Shown piece after piece: positions 48,976-64,000 of a stretch of DNA of 64,000 nt. How positions within the stretch are numbered: the first letter of the stretch is position 1; every line of letters begins with the position of its first letter. The notes beneath the pieces are model-generated. The model was not told where the DNA came from and did no database searches. It saw only the letters and a list, made by a program, of their open reading frames with translations. This DNA is from Lithospermum erythrorhizon (taxonomy: Eukaryota > Streptophyta > Magnoliopsida > Boraginales > Boraginaceae): the NCBI GenBank assembly GCA_019722365.1, contig JADFUC010000834.1:1-64000 (forward strand), read 5' to 3'. The translations under genes and the position numbers were made by a program.

Positions 48976-49780
48976 TCCCGCATAGAAAATTTGAAGTATA
49001 AAAACAACTCTGAATGTATTTCTTTATAGAAAACCTCTAAAGATTGTTGTCTTTCAAGTTAAAATCACCACATAACCACCAAAAACACTAAAATCTTCAA
49101 CCTATAAGCTTCAAATAGGTGCCCAATCGAGGAACCGAAAGGAAATAAGACAAAAATCTTCAACTCCAAGAATAAAATAGGGGCCTAATATTAAGAGTTG
49201 GGTCAATCGGTCAGTGACAAACGCAGTAATTTTGCGGCTCAACTCCCAAAAAATCGATGAGAATCTGTCTTCAATTCAGACTCATAAATCAAATCACTAC
49301 ATGATTGGGCTTCACAAAGGCCCTTATAGGTAACCATAGCCGTAGATATAAGCTGTATAGCCCCTTCTCTATCTCGGCTGGGCTGAAACACCTTCGATAA
49401 AAGGCTATTATCCATGTAGGATAAAGACTGACTTATTGTGGAGTAAGCCGCAGCACCCGAACTCAATCTTGCCGCACGGGATCGAGCCGCTAAGGCACCC
49501 AAGCCATTAATGTACTAAATCAAGTTTAAAGCTCAAGCACTGCCCAAAAAACCAAGATCGTTTCAGACACCACACCTGCATACGCCAAGCTAAGGCTCTC
49601 GGTTCGACTATATCCAAGTCAAAGACCAAGTCCAGACTAAGTCTTCTATCCAGCTTTAGGATCACATCGATCCGTGCTCCTATCCAATGCTTGATAAATC
49701 TTTTGTACCTAAGGATTTTCCAGTGGGTCAGGACAGATAATGCGCATACATTATAACACAAAATCTTCTAATGCTATTAA
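48976..49780 (+). mobile_element. Element C, 3' LTR (5' part deleted)
   Basis: It resumes at an LTR position equivalent to about 47205 (aaaacaactctg, then tatttcttta), continues through cctaatattaagag / gttgggt and ends with a decayed cattataacacaaaatcttct. About the first 0.6 kb of the LTR is missing. Flanks cgtac (46622-46626) and cgctc (49781-49785) could be a degenerate target duplication. Confidence 0.65.
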
Positions 49781-49799
49781 CGCTCTCTATTTTTTAATG

Positions 49800-50190
49800 A
49801 CATATAAAAATGGTTCCGGATCGAAACGGGCCAAAAAATGGACCCTGGACGAAACGGATCCCTAGTCGAAATTGGCCGAAAATGGTCCTGACTAAAGGGC
49901 AAAACTATGGTTTCGGCCGAAATTCAGCTCCCAAATATGGTCCGCAATCGGGGTTGGAGAATCAAATAAGCCGAGAAAAAATGGTCTCGGGTCTCCAATA
50001 ATGTGGTCTCGGGTCAAAATGGGATAAAAATATAGTCTAAAGCTCTAAAAACAAGCCGAAAAAATGGTATATGTATAAAAAGTGGTCCCTGATCAAAACA
50101 GACCGAAAATAAGGTATCCGGTCGAAACGGGCTGGTTTCTTGTCGAAACAAGTCGAAAATATGATCACGTTGAAACGGCCCAAAAATATG
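49800..50190. repeat. Degenerate gtcgaaacgggccgaaaa array
   Basis: The words ggtcgaaacggg, ccgaaaa, atggtc and tctcgggtc recur every about 30-45 bases across 390 bp with heavy divergence. No terminal repeats or coding frame could be assigned. Confidence 0.5.
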
Positions 50191-51630
50191 AAATCGATAC
50201 GGAATCGAATCGGCGATTCTTTGTTTTTGCATGAAATTGATTTAATGTATTTCAGAGTCGGGAATTCGAAATATATTCTAATTCCAATTTCATATATGAT
50301 CAAAAGCCAAAATTTTACTTAAAATTGGAATGGAATGAATTCAATTCCAATTCCTCAGAAACAACTGCAACCTTAAAGGAGCAAGGTTACGGTACAAACA
50401 TCTTTATGGTATAAACGGTGCAAACTCTTTTTTTAATTTCTTTGAAAAAAAAATTAATACATATATGTACAAATGTACTCTAGAAAGAAATCTATAAACA
50501 AAAAAATATACTTAACGTTAAGAATTTCAGATATTTCTATGCGCAGTACAAATGTATTCGACACGCATACGCATTTCGACATTGATGAATTTTTATGCTG
50601 ACCGTCAACGCTGTCGTACCTTGGCCGATGACGGTCAATCCCCGATCAACCCGACCAACTCCAATGATCAATTGGTCGATATTTGTAAAAGTTTGTACGA
50701 AATAGCACTATACGGTTGCGACGGTGGTTATTTTCATTGCCACAAATAAGAGCAGTACAGACTATAAACATAAACCCCACGCCACATAATCGCTTAGTGG
50801 ATTGAAGATTAATGATCCTCATTTTTTTAAGGGCCAATAGGAGGGGAAATCACTAACGTTTCAAAAAAATTCTATTCATATCACTCACGTTTCAAACCCA
50901 CCAGATATGATCACTCATGTTTAAAAAGTGAACTCACGCGACTCATTTCGCCAAAATAATGCTCATTATCGGTGATCCGTTACTTAATTGGGCGTAATTT
51001 ACCCACATATTTTCCACCTCTCTAAACCCCCAAATCTTCTTTTATTTTATTTACGCACAACACTCAAATCTTATTTCAATTGGTTCTCTCCTGCTCTTAA
51101 CCTTTTTCAATCTTTCCTTCATTTCTATTTTCTTTCATGCCGCAACGGGCGGCGCCTTTAAAAATATTTTCTCTCGCAAATATCGGAAATAAGATAAGCA
51201 AGCAAGAAGCTACTGAAAGATTCAACGTGTTTTCTATCAAGGTTGGCCCATCTACACGTAAGAAGTTAAGTAAATTAAGATTACGTGTCCGACTATATCC
51301 CTTATCATTGGGTCTAACCGCACGTGTAAGAAGTATTATTTGACGTGTTTCTGGCCACGTGGGTCCCTTTTGAAAACACGAGCGATGGCTTCAAACGCAA
51401 CGATAATGCGACTTTTAAAAAAAACATTACACGTTACTCCTCGACATTTCGCCTTTTTAATAGTCTAAACAAGTCAATAACACAGCTGGAAAAAGGCCCA
51501 TAAAATAAGAAATTGATTCAAGACTACAATAATTATCAACTCGCTCCCCTACAATAACGAAATTCCAAGTTGACCTCAACATGGTGATTGGTGACTACTA
51601 AATCAATCGCTAGTCCATTCGACTATCTAA

Positions 51631-56552
<4,922 letters not shown>

Positions 56553-57554
56553 GCAATTGCTTTAGCAACAGTGCTGCCTCTTGTTCTATTTGGCACAATA
56601 CATGTTGTACAACCTTGTTTGTATCATCGGTAGAGGTATAGGAAAAGTTTAGTCGCCTAAACTTGGATTATATGTTTTCAGACAAAGAAACTATATTCTC
56701 CCACCTTATAGATATCATTCATACAGACACTTATAGACATCATTCTTACAGGCACTTAGATCACTTAAGCGATCTCTTAAAATACTGTTGTAGCCCCAGG
56801 TGATCAAACCTATCTGAACCAAAAAGCAATGACAATATAAATATGTATGATCAATTGGTGAACGAGTGTAAGCATGTGATCAAACCTCTCTTGAACCAAA
56901 GAAAAAATATAGTCATACTACCTGGAACTTGTTTCTTGTGAGTTTCTTTAATTCAAAGAGTGAAACTCATATTGAATCCTGAATGGTGAAATCTCGATCT
57001 CTATAAAGATTGTTGTGTTAGTGATATTCATTGTGGGACAACTTACTTGAATACTAAATTCCAGTATAAGGAAATAACTTAAATAATGTTGCACTCAATA
57101 TGGCTTATTTGCGGATTTGAACAAGATAAATCATGACTTGATGTTTCATTCTCATTGGATTGGATTCATGTAACCCTATTAATAATAGTAATAGTTAGTT
57201 ATTACCTTTTGCCTTACCATTTTTATGATATTCGATCGTTGACAGAAACTCGAAATTTCAAATGAATGTTTTCTCCATATATGATATATACCAAACACAA
57301 AATCAATAACATGATATGGGGTTATTTGTATTCTGGCTCTAGGATTTTTAGTAAACCGGGCAATTCGGAATACGCTTGGAACTCGCCTTGACAACCAAAC
57401 TTTATTAACCGCTCAATTAATTATCGAATCGGACTCGGTAAAAGGTATTAATCGATATCCGAAACAATCGAGTAATTACCGGACTCGATAAAGTACATAT
57501 ATCAGATACACGCTAAAACCCAACTCATTTATAATTATCCAAGGCGAGGTCGAT

Positions 57555-57786
57555 ACTCCCTCCATTTCAAATTAATTGACGCTTTGGGATCAAGGTGGTC
57601 AGATTGACTGACAAATTACTTTTATTCAATTAATCCGAAAAATATAAAATCGATATCATCAATTCGCTCTTAAAAATATTTTATAATATTTTTTTGTAAT
57701 TTTTCATAATGTACATAAAAGTAATCGATAATTAAAGCCAAGGCCTCAAAGTAAAGAAAAGCTCAATTAATTGAAACGGACAGTAG
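57555..57786. mobile_element. Stowaway-like MITE
   Basis: The left end ctccctccatttcaaattaa leads into ttga. The reverse complement of the right end reads ctactgtccgtttcaattaa, then ttga. It is about 230 bp, AT-rich and non-coding. Confidence 0.75.
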
Positions 57787-58310
57787 ATTGATTAGACACT
57801 CACTTGTAAGGGTAGATGTCGATGGTTCAAAGATTGATTGCTAGATTTAAGAAAAGAAAAATTCCAAATAATTATTCAACTCGATAAAATGTATATCCAA
57901 TCAGTAGCTGCTGGGGCGGGTCGAAATCCGAAATATTAATTCGAGATCCCGACCGGAAAACCCGTCCTAGTATCCACCGTAATATATACCGACCGGTTCC
58001 GTCCGAAAAATTTGACCCGATCATGGTACCGGTTCGTAATCTAACAACGTGAACAAATCGTCAATACCTAACCTCGAACCGACCGATTCAAATTAGTTCC
58101 GATCCACCGGAGATCCGCACTCCGTAAACTGAATAGAGTATCCAACCGAAAAGATACCAGATAGGTTCCTGCCTCAAGCTTTTATCCGATCTTGCATCGG
58201 CTCGAACCTGGATAATCTGATATCCTTAACGGCGCTCTTGAAATATGCCAACTCCTAAGCAAGCAGCAGATTACCCAAAAGTATTAATTAACCAGCTCTA
58301 GACTTATTTC

Positions 58311-58316
58311 GGCCCA
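58311..58316 (+). promoter_or_regulatory. Site II-like element upstream of RPL12
   Basis: ggccca (inverse tgggcc) lies about 100 bases upstream of the start codon. Site II motifs are frequent in promoters of plant ribosomal-protein and other growth-linked genes. No clear TATA box is seen. Confidence 0.35.
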
Positions 58317-58411
58317 TATAGAGTCTACTACTAGTATCTACAAAGCAAATAAGATTACGTTCATCATTTCCTCCTTTCCACTCCCCTTATCCTATCCTCT
58401 TCTCCTCTTCA

Positions 58412-58943
58412 ATGGCTTCCTCAACCCTCTCCACATTCACTCTCCGTCCCACCCACCACCCCCCCCACTCTCCCTCTCCGGCCCCACCTCCCTACCTCCG
58501 CCTTCTCCCCACCTCCGTTGCCACATCTCCTCCGCCCCATCCACGCCGTTGAAGCCCCCGAAAAAGTCGTAACCCTCGGCAACGAAATCTCCTCCCTCAC
58601 ACTCGCCGAAGCCCAGACCCTAGTCGAATACCTCCAGGACAAACTCGGCGTCTCCGCCGCCTCCTTCGCCGCCGGTCCCGCAATCGTCGCCCCTGCCGCC
58701 GCCGAAGCTGCCCCCGTCATCGAGGAGAAGACCGAATTCGACGTCGTAATCGAAGAAGTTCCAAGTAATGCGCGTATCGCTACAATTAAAGCGGTTAGAG
58801 CAATTACTAATTTGGCTTTAAAGGAAGCTAAAGACTTAATTGAAGGATTGCCGAAGAAATTTAAGGAGGGGATTTCTAAGGATGAAGCTGAAGAGGCTAA
58901 AAAGCAGCTTGAAGAAGCTGGAGCTAAAGTATCTATTGCTTAA
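58412..58943 (+). CDS. RPL12: Plastid ribosomal protein L12 (bL12c), with apparent frameshift in the transit peptide
   Basis: Nuclear gene for the L7/L12 stalk protein of the chloroplast 50S subunit, which recruits translation factors. The mature part runs from AVEAPEKVVTLG to the stop at 58941-58943. It has the N-terminal dimerisation helix (LTLAEAQTLVEYLQDKLG), an alanine-rich hinge, and the C-terminal factor-binding domain (TEFDVVIEEV, IATIKAVRAI, LALKEAKDLIEGLPKKFKEG, EAEEAKKQLEEAGAKVSIA). All are canonical. The start codon at 58412 opens a typical transit peptide (MASSTLSTFTLRPTHHP), but that frame stops at about 58550. The mature frame is offset by one base. One C too many in the C-run near 58459-58466 would explain this. 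The gene has no intron. Codon use in the first half is very C-rich. Identity is certain; whether the shift is real or a sequencing error is open. Confidence 0.92.
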
Positions 58944-60937
58944 TTTATCAATGTTTTAATGTTTTTTTTTGTTATGTTGTTTTGGGATATGGTAAATTTG
59001 TCCAAATTATGTTATGAGCTTTAGTTGGTCAAATAATTTGTAGATGTGATTGTGTTTCTATGGGCAATATGTTTAAGTAAATTTGTTTTTTTGGTACTTC
59101 TTCCTTATCGTAGTCATTTTCACAAAGATTAAGTAAAATAAAAAATCGTAAAATTGTATAATGATAAATAAAAAGAGGAAGGGGTATTTAGTTATTGATT
59201 ATTGTGGTTTGGTTGAATCATGAATTACTATATAGTGCTCTTTAATTGGACAAAACCTTATCTTGCATCATTTTGAGTTGTATTTTGGTTGCAAAATTAG
59301 AACTTTGACGTAGACAATTGTTTGCAACTTTTTGTGTAATTTATTATATTTTATTTTGAAATTTTGCGAATTATATCTTGTAGCCACTGTAGACTTAACC
59401 ATATGGTTACTTTTGGTGTCATTTGTTGAAATCGGGTAGTTGCATCTTTGTTGAATCATATTGTATGACCCAATCTATATCCTGATTTCGATAACGTCCA
59501 TTGTTTCTATTGCTAATTTTCTATGCATTTTATTCAACTTTGAATCTGCTAGGAATAGTAGCAGCATTATTATTATGATTAGGATTCCTTATACCAAAGA
59601 GATGGTAACTCTATAGCATTTACTCCCATATTGTAGGAGGTTCACTAAGTCGGCTATGGTATCCGCTACCTTGTTTCCTTCCCGGAGCACGACTAGCTTC
59701 CTTCCCGGACTAATCCGCCGTTACAGGGAGGACCATTAATTGGGAGGGGAAGTGGGGGTGGGGGTAGAGATACTAACTCAATTTGGTAGTTGATTTTGGA
59801 TCGTCCTTAGCTTATTGTGAGTGTTGAATGTTCAATTTGGATAGTGGACTGCTTCTTGTATCATCAACATCCATTGTTGTGACCTGCAGCATTCCAAACA
59901 CTGAAAACATATCTACAAATTCACTTTTTAAAATGTTGACAAACGATAATTTATCTTGGTTGGATTGGGTAGGAAAAATAAAATTTATCTAACAAAATTT
60001 TAAATATTGACATAAGATAAAGCTGTATTAAATACGAGCAAACTATTTAAGCACGAAAATCAAAATGAAATGTTCAAAATTTAAAATGAGTCGTGTATTT
60101 GTTAAAAGTGTTAATATCATAGTTTGTTAGTGAATTAAACCACCAGAAATGATCTTATCCTGAATCATTTCAGATAATGACAAAAAACAATACTAGTCCC
60201 TGTCATCATCTTGTAAATACCCCAATCTCTCATCATTCATCATTGCCATATTTTTTTATTTTTTTTATTTTCTATTGAAATTCGAAAAGTCCATTTTCAG
60301 TTTTATTTCCCAACAAGAAACGAACACAGCAAAATAAAGACTCTGAACATATATTTCTCGTTATGATTCTACACACTCTATATCAAGTAATACTATTAAT
60401 TCTCTTATTTCTTCTCCATAAAAATACTTCATTAACTTCCTTTATTTTCCCTTTTTGGTTTTCTTCCATTTCCTTATGAAAATGACAGTTGTAAACTATG
60501 GTACACGAAAGCTCTAAAATTTCATCACTGCCATAATCCATTATTTTTATTCAGGTATTGTTTTCTTTCCTCTTTCGTTTTTTTCTTGTAAACCATTTTT
60601 TTATCGAACCCAAAACCTCGTCATTGAGAGTAATATGGGTTGACATTAAGTTACTCAAGTGATTTCTTGTAAACCATTTTTTTTTATCAAACATGAAACC
60701 TCGTTATTGGGTTATTCAAGTGGTTTCTTGTAAACCATTTTAGATTCTTTTGTTTATATGTAATCATGTATATTTTCCCTTTTTCTTTAGCCGTGTAGTC
60801 TTTTATGCATGTAGTTATGGAGTTTTGAGTTTGCAAAGTGTATTTGCTTTTAGTAACATGCTTTGGTTTGCATTTTCAGTTGTGAAAGATATAGAAAGAT
60901 TTAGGGGGGTTTATGTTTTGAAGTTGGGTTGCTAAAA
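58944..60937. other. Intergenic, 5' region of the PWWP gene
   Basis: The stretch holds the 3' UTR of RPL12 and the promoter and leader of the PWWP gene. Three imperfect copies of ttcttgtaaaccatttt, each with following ...atc.aac..aaacctcg.tattg in the first two, start near 60583, 60665 and 60725. A pyrimidine-rich tract ending in ag at 60790 could be the acceptor of a 5' UTR intron. No separate gene is supported. Confidence 0.45.
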
Positions 60938-62743
60938 ATGACAAGTAATCAAGAAACTGAAGCACCTAAAAACAATAATACTTTGAATGAGAATGAGGTT
61001 TCTGTTGTTGGTTCTCTTGATCATGGGAATGCAAGGGACGAGAACCTTGGGGGTATGGATATGTTAGGTTTGGTTTGTTCTGAAGAATATAATAAGATTG
61101 ATGAGAAAAAGGGGGATACAAGTGTTGTTGTCAATCAAGAAACTATTGATGGTGATCGGGCAAATGTGGATCCTCGGAGGATCGATGAGTTTTTGGTGGG
61201 TGATCTTGTGTGGGGAAAAATCAAGAATCATCCATCTTGGCCAGGGTTGATTTATGATCCTTCAGATGGTTCAGATATTGCTAAGAAGTCTAAGAAAGTG
61301 AATAAGATTCTTGTTGCCTATTTTGGAGATGGCACTTACAATTGGTGCTCTAAGTCGCAATTAGTACCTTTTGTAGACCATTATGAGAAAATGTCTAAGC
61401 AGAGCAACTCAGTTAACTTTGTGTATGCTGTAGAGGAGGCGTTGGAGGAATTAGGTAGACGCATAGAGCGGACTATGATTTGTTCTTGTGTACCGGAAGA
61501 GAATTTATCTGGCCTAGCTAGGCCTGAAGCTATCAATGCTGGAGTTAGGCCTGGAGTTCTCCTGCCTGACGGTGCCATTGGTAACCTTCCAAGTATTTGG
61601 TGTGAGCCTGCTAAGCTACTAGAGTATGTGAGGAATGTTAAGCAGACTTTTCCCGTGTCTAACTTGCTCCAGCTTATTCTAATGAAGACCATGCTCTCTG
61701 CTTTTTCACGGGTAAGAAGGGGTTGCTGTTTGCCTATATACCGGGAAGCTAAACTAATTGAAGGGCTTGAAGACAAAAGTGAAATTGCCGTTCCAGATAC
61801 GAATGACTTCAGTGTTCCCATTAAAGTTCCTATAGAATGTTCATCTGAAGAGGAAAGTTCTGGTTCACCAAAGGTGCTTCCTATGAAGGGCCTAATGCTG
61901 ACTTCAACACAAAAGAGGAAGCAGAAAAGTGTTGCCGAAATTATGGGTGAGGGTACGACGAAGAAGAGTAAAATAACTGAGGAAACACATTCTATTACAG
62001 AAAAAAGTAAGAAAACGGCTAGTAATGATGATATCAACAAGAGTGGTATTCTACAAGCTTCTACTGCAAAAAGGATGAGACATAGCAAGAAGATTTTAGT
62101 TGAGAATGAAAGATCACGATCGATCGAACGGAAGCAAGATGAAGATACTGGCCATGATGATAATGCTAATGGAACTCGGCAATCTTCTGCTGCAGGAAGG
62201 AAGAGAGCTAAAAAGAAGAAAGATAGTTTAGTATCTTGTTCAGTTGTGTCTAATGAAGATGTTCATCTAGAGAGAGTTGAGAATGAGAGCATTCCGTCAA
62301 TTGAACTAAAGAAAAATGAAGATCCGGATGATGATGTTGAAACGTCAAACTACAAATTGCACAATGACCAGATATCCGAAAAGAAATGGAAACCGTCAGT
62401 CAGCGAGAAAGGAGATATTGGTTCTGACCTCAACAATGTTGATGTTGTCCCTGCTCAACAAGCAACAGACAGCGAAAACACAGATAAGCCAAGGTCAAGA
62501 GTAACCAAACTTAAGAAAGATGCTCGAGCTGCTGGAACAAACAAGACGGATGTTGATATAACAGCTCCAGATGTTTCTCAGGTGGATGTCCTCCGGCAAA
62601 ATATTGTAGATTTGAAATCAATGTTAAATCAATGTGATGGTAACATTTCACCAGAAGAGAAATCAAGTTTGGAGGGTGAGATTAGAAGCATGTTACAAAA
62701 GGTTGGTGAACTGGCAGTGAAGGCCTCGTCCTCCTCGTCTTAG
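60938..62743 (+). CDS. PWWP-domain protein (PDP-like), single coding exon, 601 aa
   Basis: Likely nuclear chromatin reader. The start is the ATG at 60938; an in-frame TTG nine bases upstream is not a normal start. Residues about 84-165 form a PWWP domain: FLVGDLVWGKIKNHPSWPGL, with HPSWPG in place of the classic P-W-W-P core, then LVAYFGDGTYNWC and LVPF. It continues with SVNFVYAVEEALEELGRRIE and C-S-C-V-P-E-E, an extension shared with the plant PDP family. In Arabidopsis PDP proteins associate with histone-methylation machinery; that role here is inference. Residues about 200-285 contain a short globular block. The rest is lysine, serine and glutamate rich and probably disordered, with basic KKRK-like clusters. 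A helical segment, IVDLKSMLNQC ... EGEIRSMLQKVGEL, lies just before the serine-rich end. The C-terminal domain found in longer PDP relatives is not seen. Confidence 0.88.
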   Translation: MTSNQETEAPKNNNTLNENEVSVVGSLDHGNARDENLGGMDMLGLVCSEEYNKIDEKKGDTSVVVNQETIDGDRANVDPRRIDEFLVGDLVWGKIKNHPSWPGLIYDPSDGSDIAKKSKKVNKILVAYFGDGTYNWCSKSQLVPFVDHYEKMSKQSNSVNFVYAVEEALEELGRRIERTMICSCVPEENLSGLARPEAINAGVRPGVLLPDGAIGNLPSIWCEPAKLLEYVRNVKQTFPVSNLLQLILMKTMLSAFSRVRRGCCLPIYREAKLIEGLEDKSEIAVPDTNDFSVPIKVPIECSSEEESSGSPKVLPMKGLMLTSTQKRKQKSVAEIMGEGTTKKSKITEETHSITEKSKKTASNDDINKSGILQASTAKRMRHSKKILVENERSRSIERKQDEDTGHDDNANGTRQSSAAGRKRAKKKKDSLVSCSVVSNEDVHLERVENESIPSIELKKNEDPDDDVETSNYKLHNDQISEKKWKPSVSEKGDIGSDLNNVDVVPAQQATDSENTDKPRSRVTKLKKDARAAGTNKTDVDITAPDVSQVDVLRQNIVDLKSMLNQCDGNISPEEKSSLEGEIRSMLQKVGELAVKASSSSS

Positions 62744-64000
62744 ATCTCCGTTGGGCGTTATGGAGGTTCTTGCACACTATATGTTTCTATAGTTTAGTCT
62801 TTACCTTTCAGGAGGCCACATAGATATAAAACATTAGTACTTCCTCTATTAAGAGATATTATTGACATTAGTAAGGTTAGAATCATAGAGTTGAATGATC
62901 TTTTGCAAAGTTGTCCATTAGTTGACTGATTGAATCACCATTGACTTGATATCTGATATTTCTTCGTACCTCTTACTATTTCTGTCGAATGATTTTGACT
63001 TAAAAGACCATTGCTTAATGCTCAACCTTAGCTTTTCACTTTTCATACACATAATTCATGATAAGATCAACAATAGCATGACTTTAGTTCACAATGGTAT
63101 TGTACAATTGTTATGTCTAAAGCTCAAGTATGAACTCAATTGAATAAATTGATGAATGGAGAGAATTTGAAATTGTTAACTATACTCTCAACATTATTAA
63201 CTGTACTACAACATTGCAAATAAAAAGTTGATGGTCTGATTGATTCTTTTTGAATTGTTGATTTAATGTTTGAACTCCTTCTTGCTAAAATATTACTTCA
63301 AATTATTGCTTGATTGAGTAATTATTGACTCTACTGTTGGACTTGATTGGAATTAGATTGACATGCAACTTTTTATGGTTTGTTCTACAATAGTCTTATT
63401 GTAAAGTTGAAACCATAGAAAAGCTCAATTACACCTAATCTTAAAAGATAATCATTAAAGTTGCATTTGGATTAGTCTTTGAATCCCAGATTCTCAATGA
63501 TTAAAATGTTCCGAAGTGTTTCCCAATTTTATTGGTCGAGATATTCTATTCATCTTTGTGCCTCACTTAACCTTAACGCTCCCTTATTCTAGTTAAATCA
63601 TAGGTACTCAAGACCTTCACAAATCATGATATACATATCATCGAATTCATGGACATAATAAAGGATTCCTAAAGGGAATAGATGATTTGACAATTGTTCA
63701 AGTAGCTCATATATTAAAAAAAAAAATAGCTCATAAGCTTTAAAGCTAGCTGCTAAAAAAATTCAAAATTAATATAAAAGTTGTATACCTTTTTGCTGTA
63801 TCTACCGTAAGAGAGACTATCAATGTATTGAACCATTAATCAGAAACTACACCTGTATGTGCTCGTGTGACATATTTCGATCAAGTTAGTGATTTATAGA
63901 ACTAACTCACACCACAAATTAATTTATTCCAAATTAATTCTAATGGTAATTTCTTATGTGATAAAGTCAGATTCTAAGTAATGAAGTTTATTCGGATGGT
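62744..64000. other. 3' flank of the PWWP gene, intergenic
   Basis: The first few hundred bases are presumably 3' UTR. Beyond that I see only AT-rich sequence without coding structure or clear repeats. Confidence 0.4.

Larger units (their letters stand above)
56553..58411. other. Intergenic between MDAR and RPL12
   Basis: The first part is the 3' UTR of MDAR. Repeated words such as attaccggactcgataaa and aattattcaactcgataaa occur on both sides of the MITE at 57555. Around 57940-58080, cgaccgg / ggttcg words recur. No gene is supported. Confidence 0.45.

Noticed and set aside
50552..50749. 65-codon frame with several cysteines upstream of MDAR
   Set aside because: No recognisable domain, no gene context, and a length expected by chance.
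61381..62088. 235-codon minus-strand frame
   Set aside because: It lies fully antisense to the PWWP-domain coding exon, whose + strand reading is clearly conserved.

Overview
The window is nuclear DNA of a flowering plant, most likely a eudicot. It is AT-rich and has intron-split genes, a plant R2R3-MYB exon, a plastid-ribosome protein gene and a large load of plant-type LTR retrotransposons. I cannot name the species from the sequence alone.

Layout. The left edge (1-5.2 kb) holds the last exon of a subgroup-20-like R2R3-MYB gene (1663-2014, + strand) and a 0.6 kb fold-back element. From about 5.2 to 49.8 kb the DNA is almost entirely decayed transposons. Element A (about 5.6-16.2 kb) is a Ty3/gypsy element with gag and protease remnants, three arrays of short repeats and a clean 3' LTR, but no visible reverse transcriptase or integrase. 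A two-exon open frame of unknown identity lies at 17.2-18.0 kb. At 20.8-23.6 kb there is a long LTR-like unit of a second family, and at 24.4-26.6 kb a CACTA (En/Spm) remnant carrying a ULP1-type protease. A roughly 466 bp satellite follows from 27.5 kb, interrupted by a solo LTR (28.5-32.7 kb, itself hit by an inverted second-family copy) and by element B (about 32.9-44.6 kb). Element B is a Tat/Ogre-lineage gypsy element with gag, RT, RNase H, a second RNase H and integrase, interrupted by a solo LTR with a perfect 5 bp target duplication. A deleted third relative (element C) lies at 46.6-49.8 kb.

The right quarter is gene space, with three genes on the + strand: a peroxisomal-membrane-type monodehydroascorbate reductase (seven coding exons, 51679-56552), plastid ribosomal protein L12 (58412-58943, with an apparent 1 bp frameshift in a C-run of the transit peptide), and a PWWP-domain protein (60938-62743). 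These genes do not form a pathway; they are ordinary neighbours. Intron 1 of the reductase gene has collected a tandem duplication of the exon 1 end plus a MITE, and a fold-back element with an internal 28 bp minisatellite.

All family calls come from reading translations and repeats by eye. No database search was possible, so element edges without clear target duplications are approximate.
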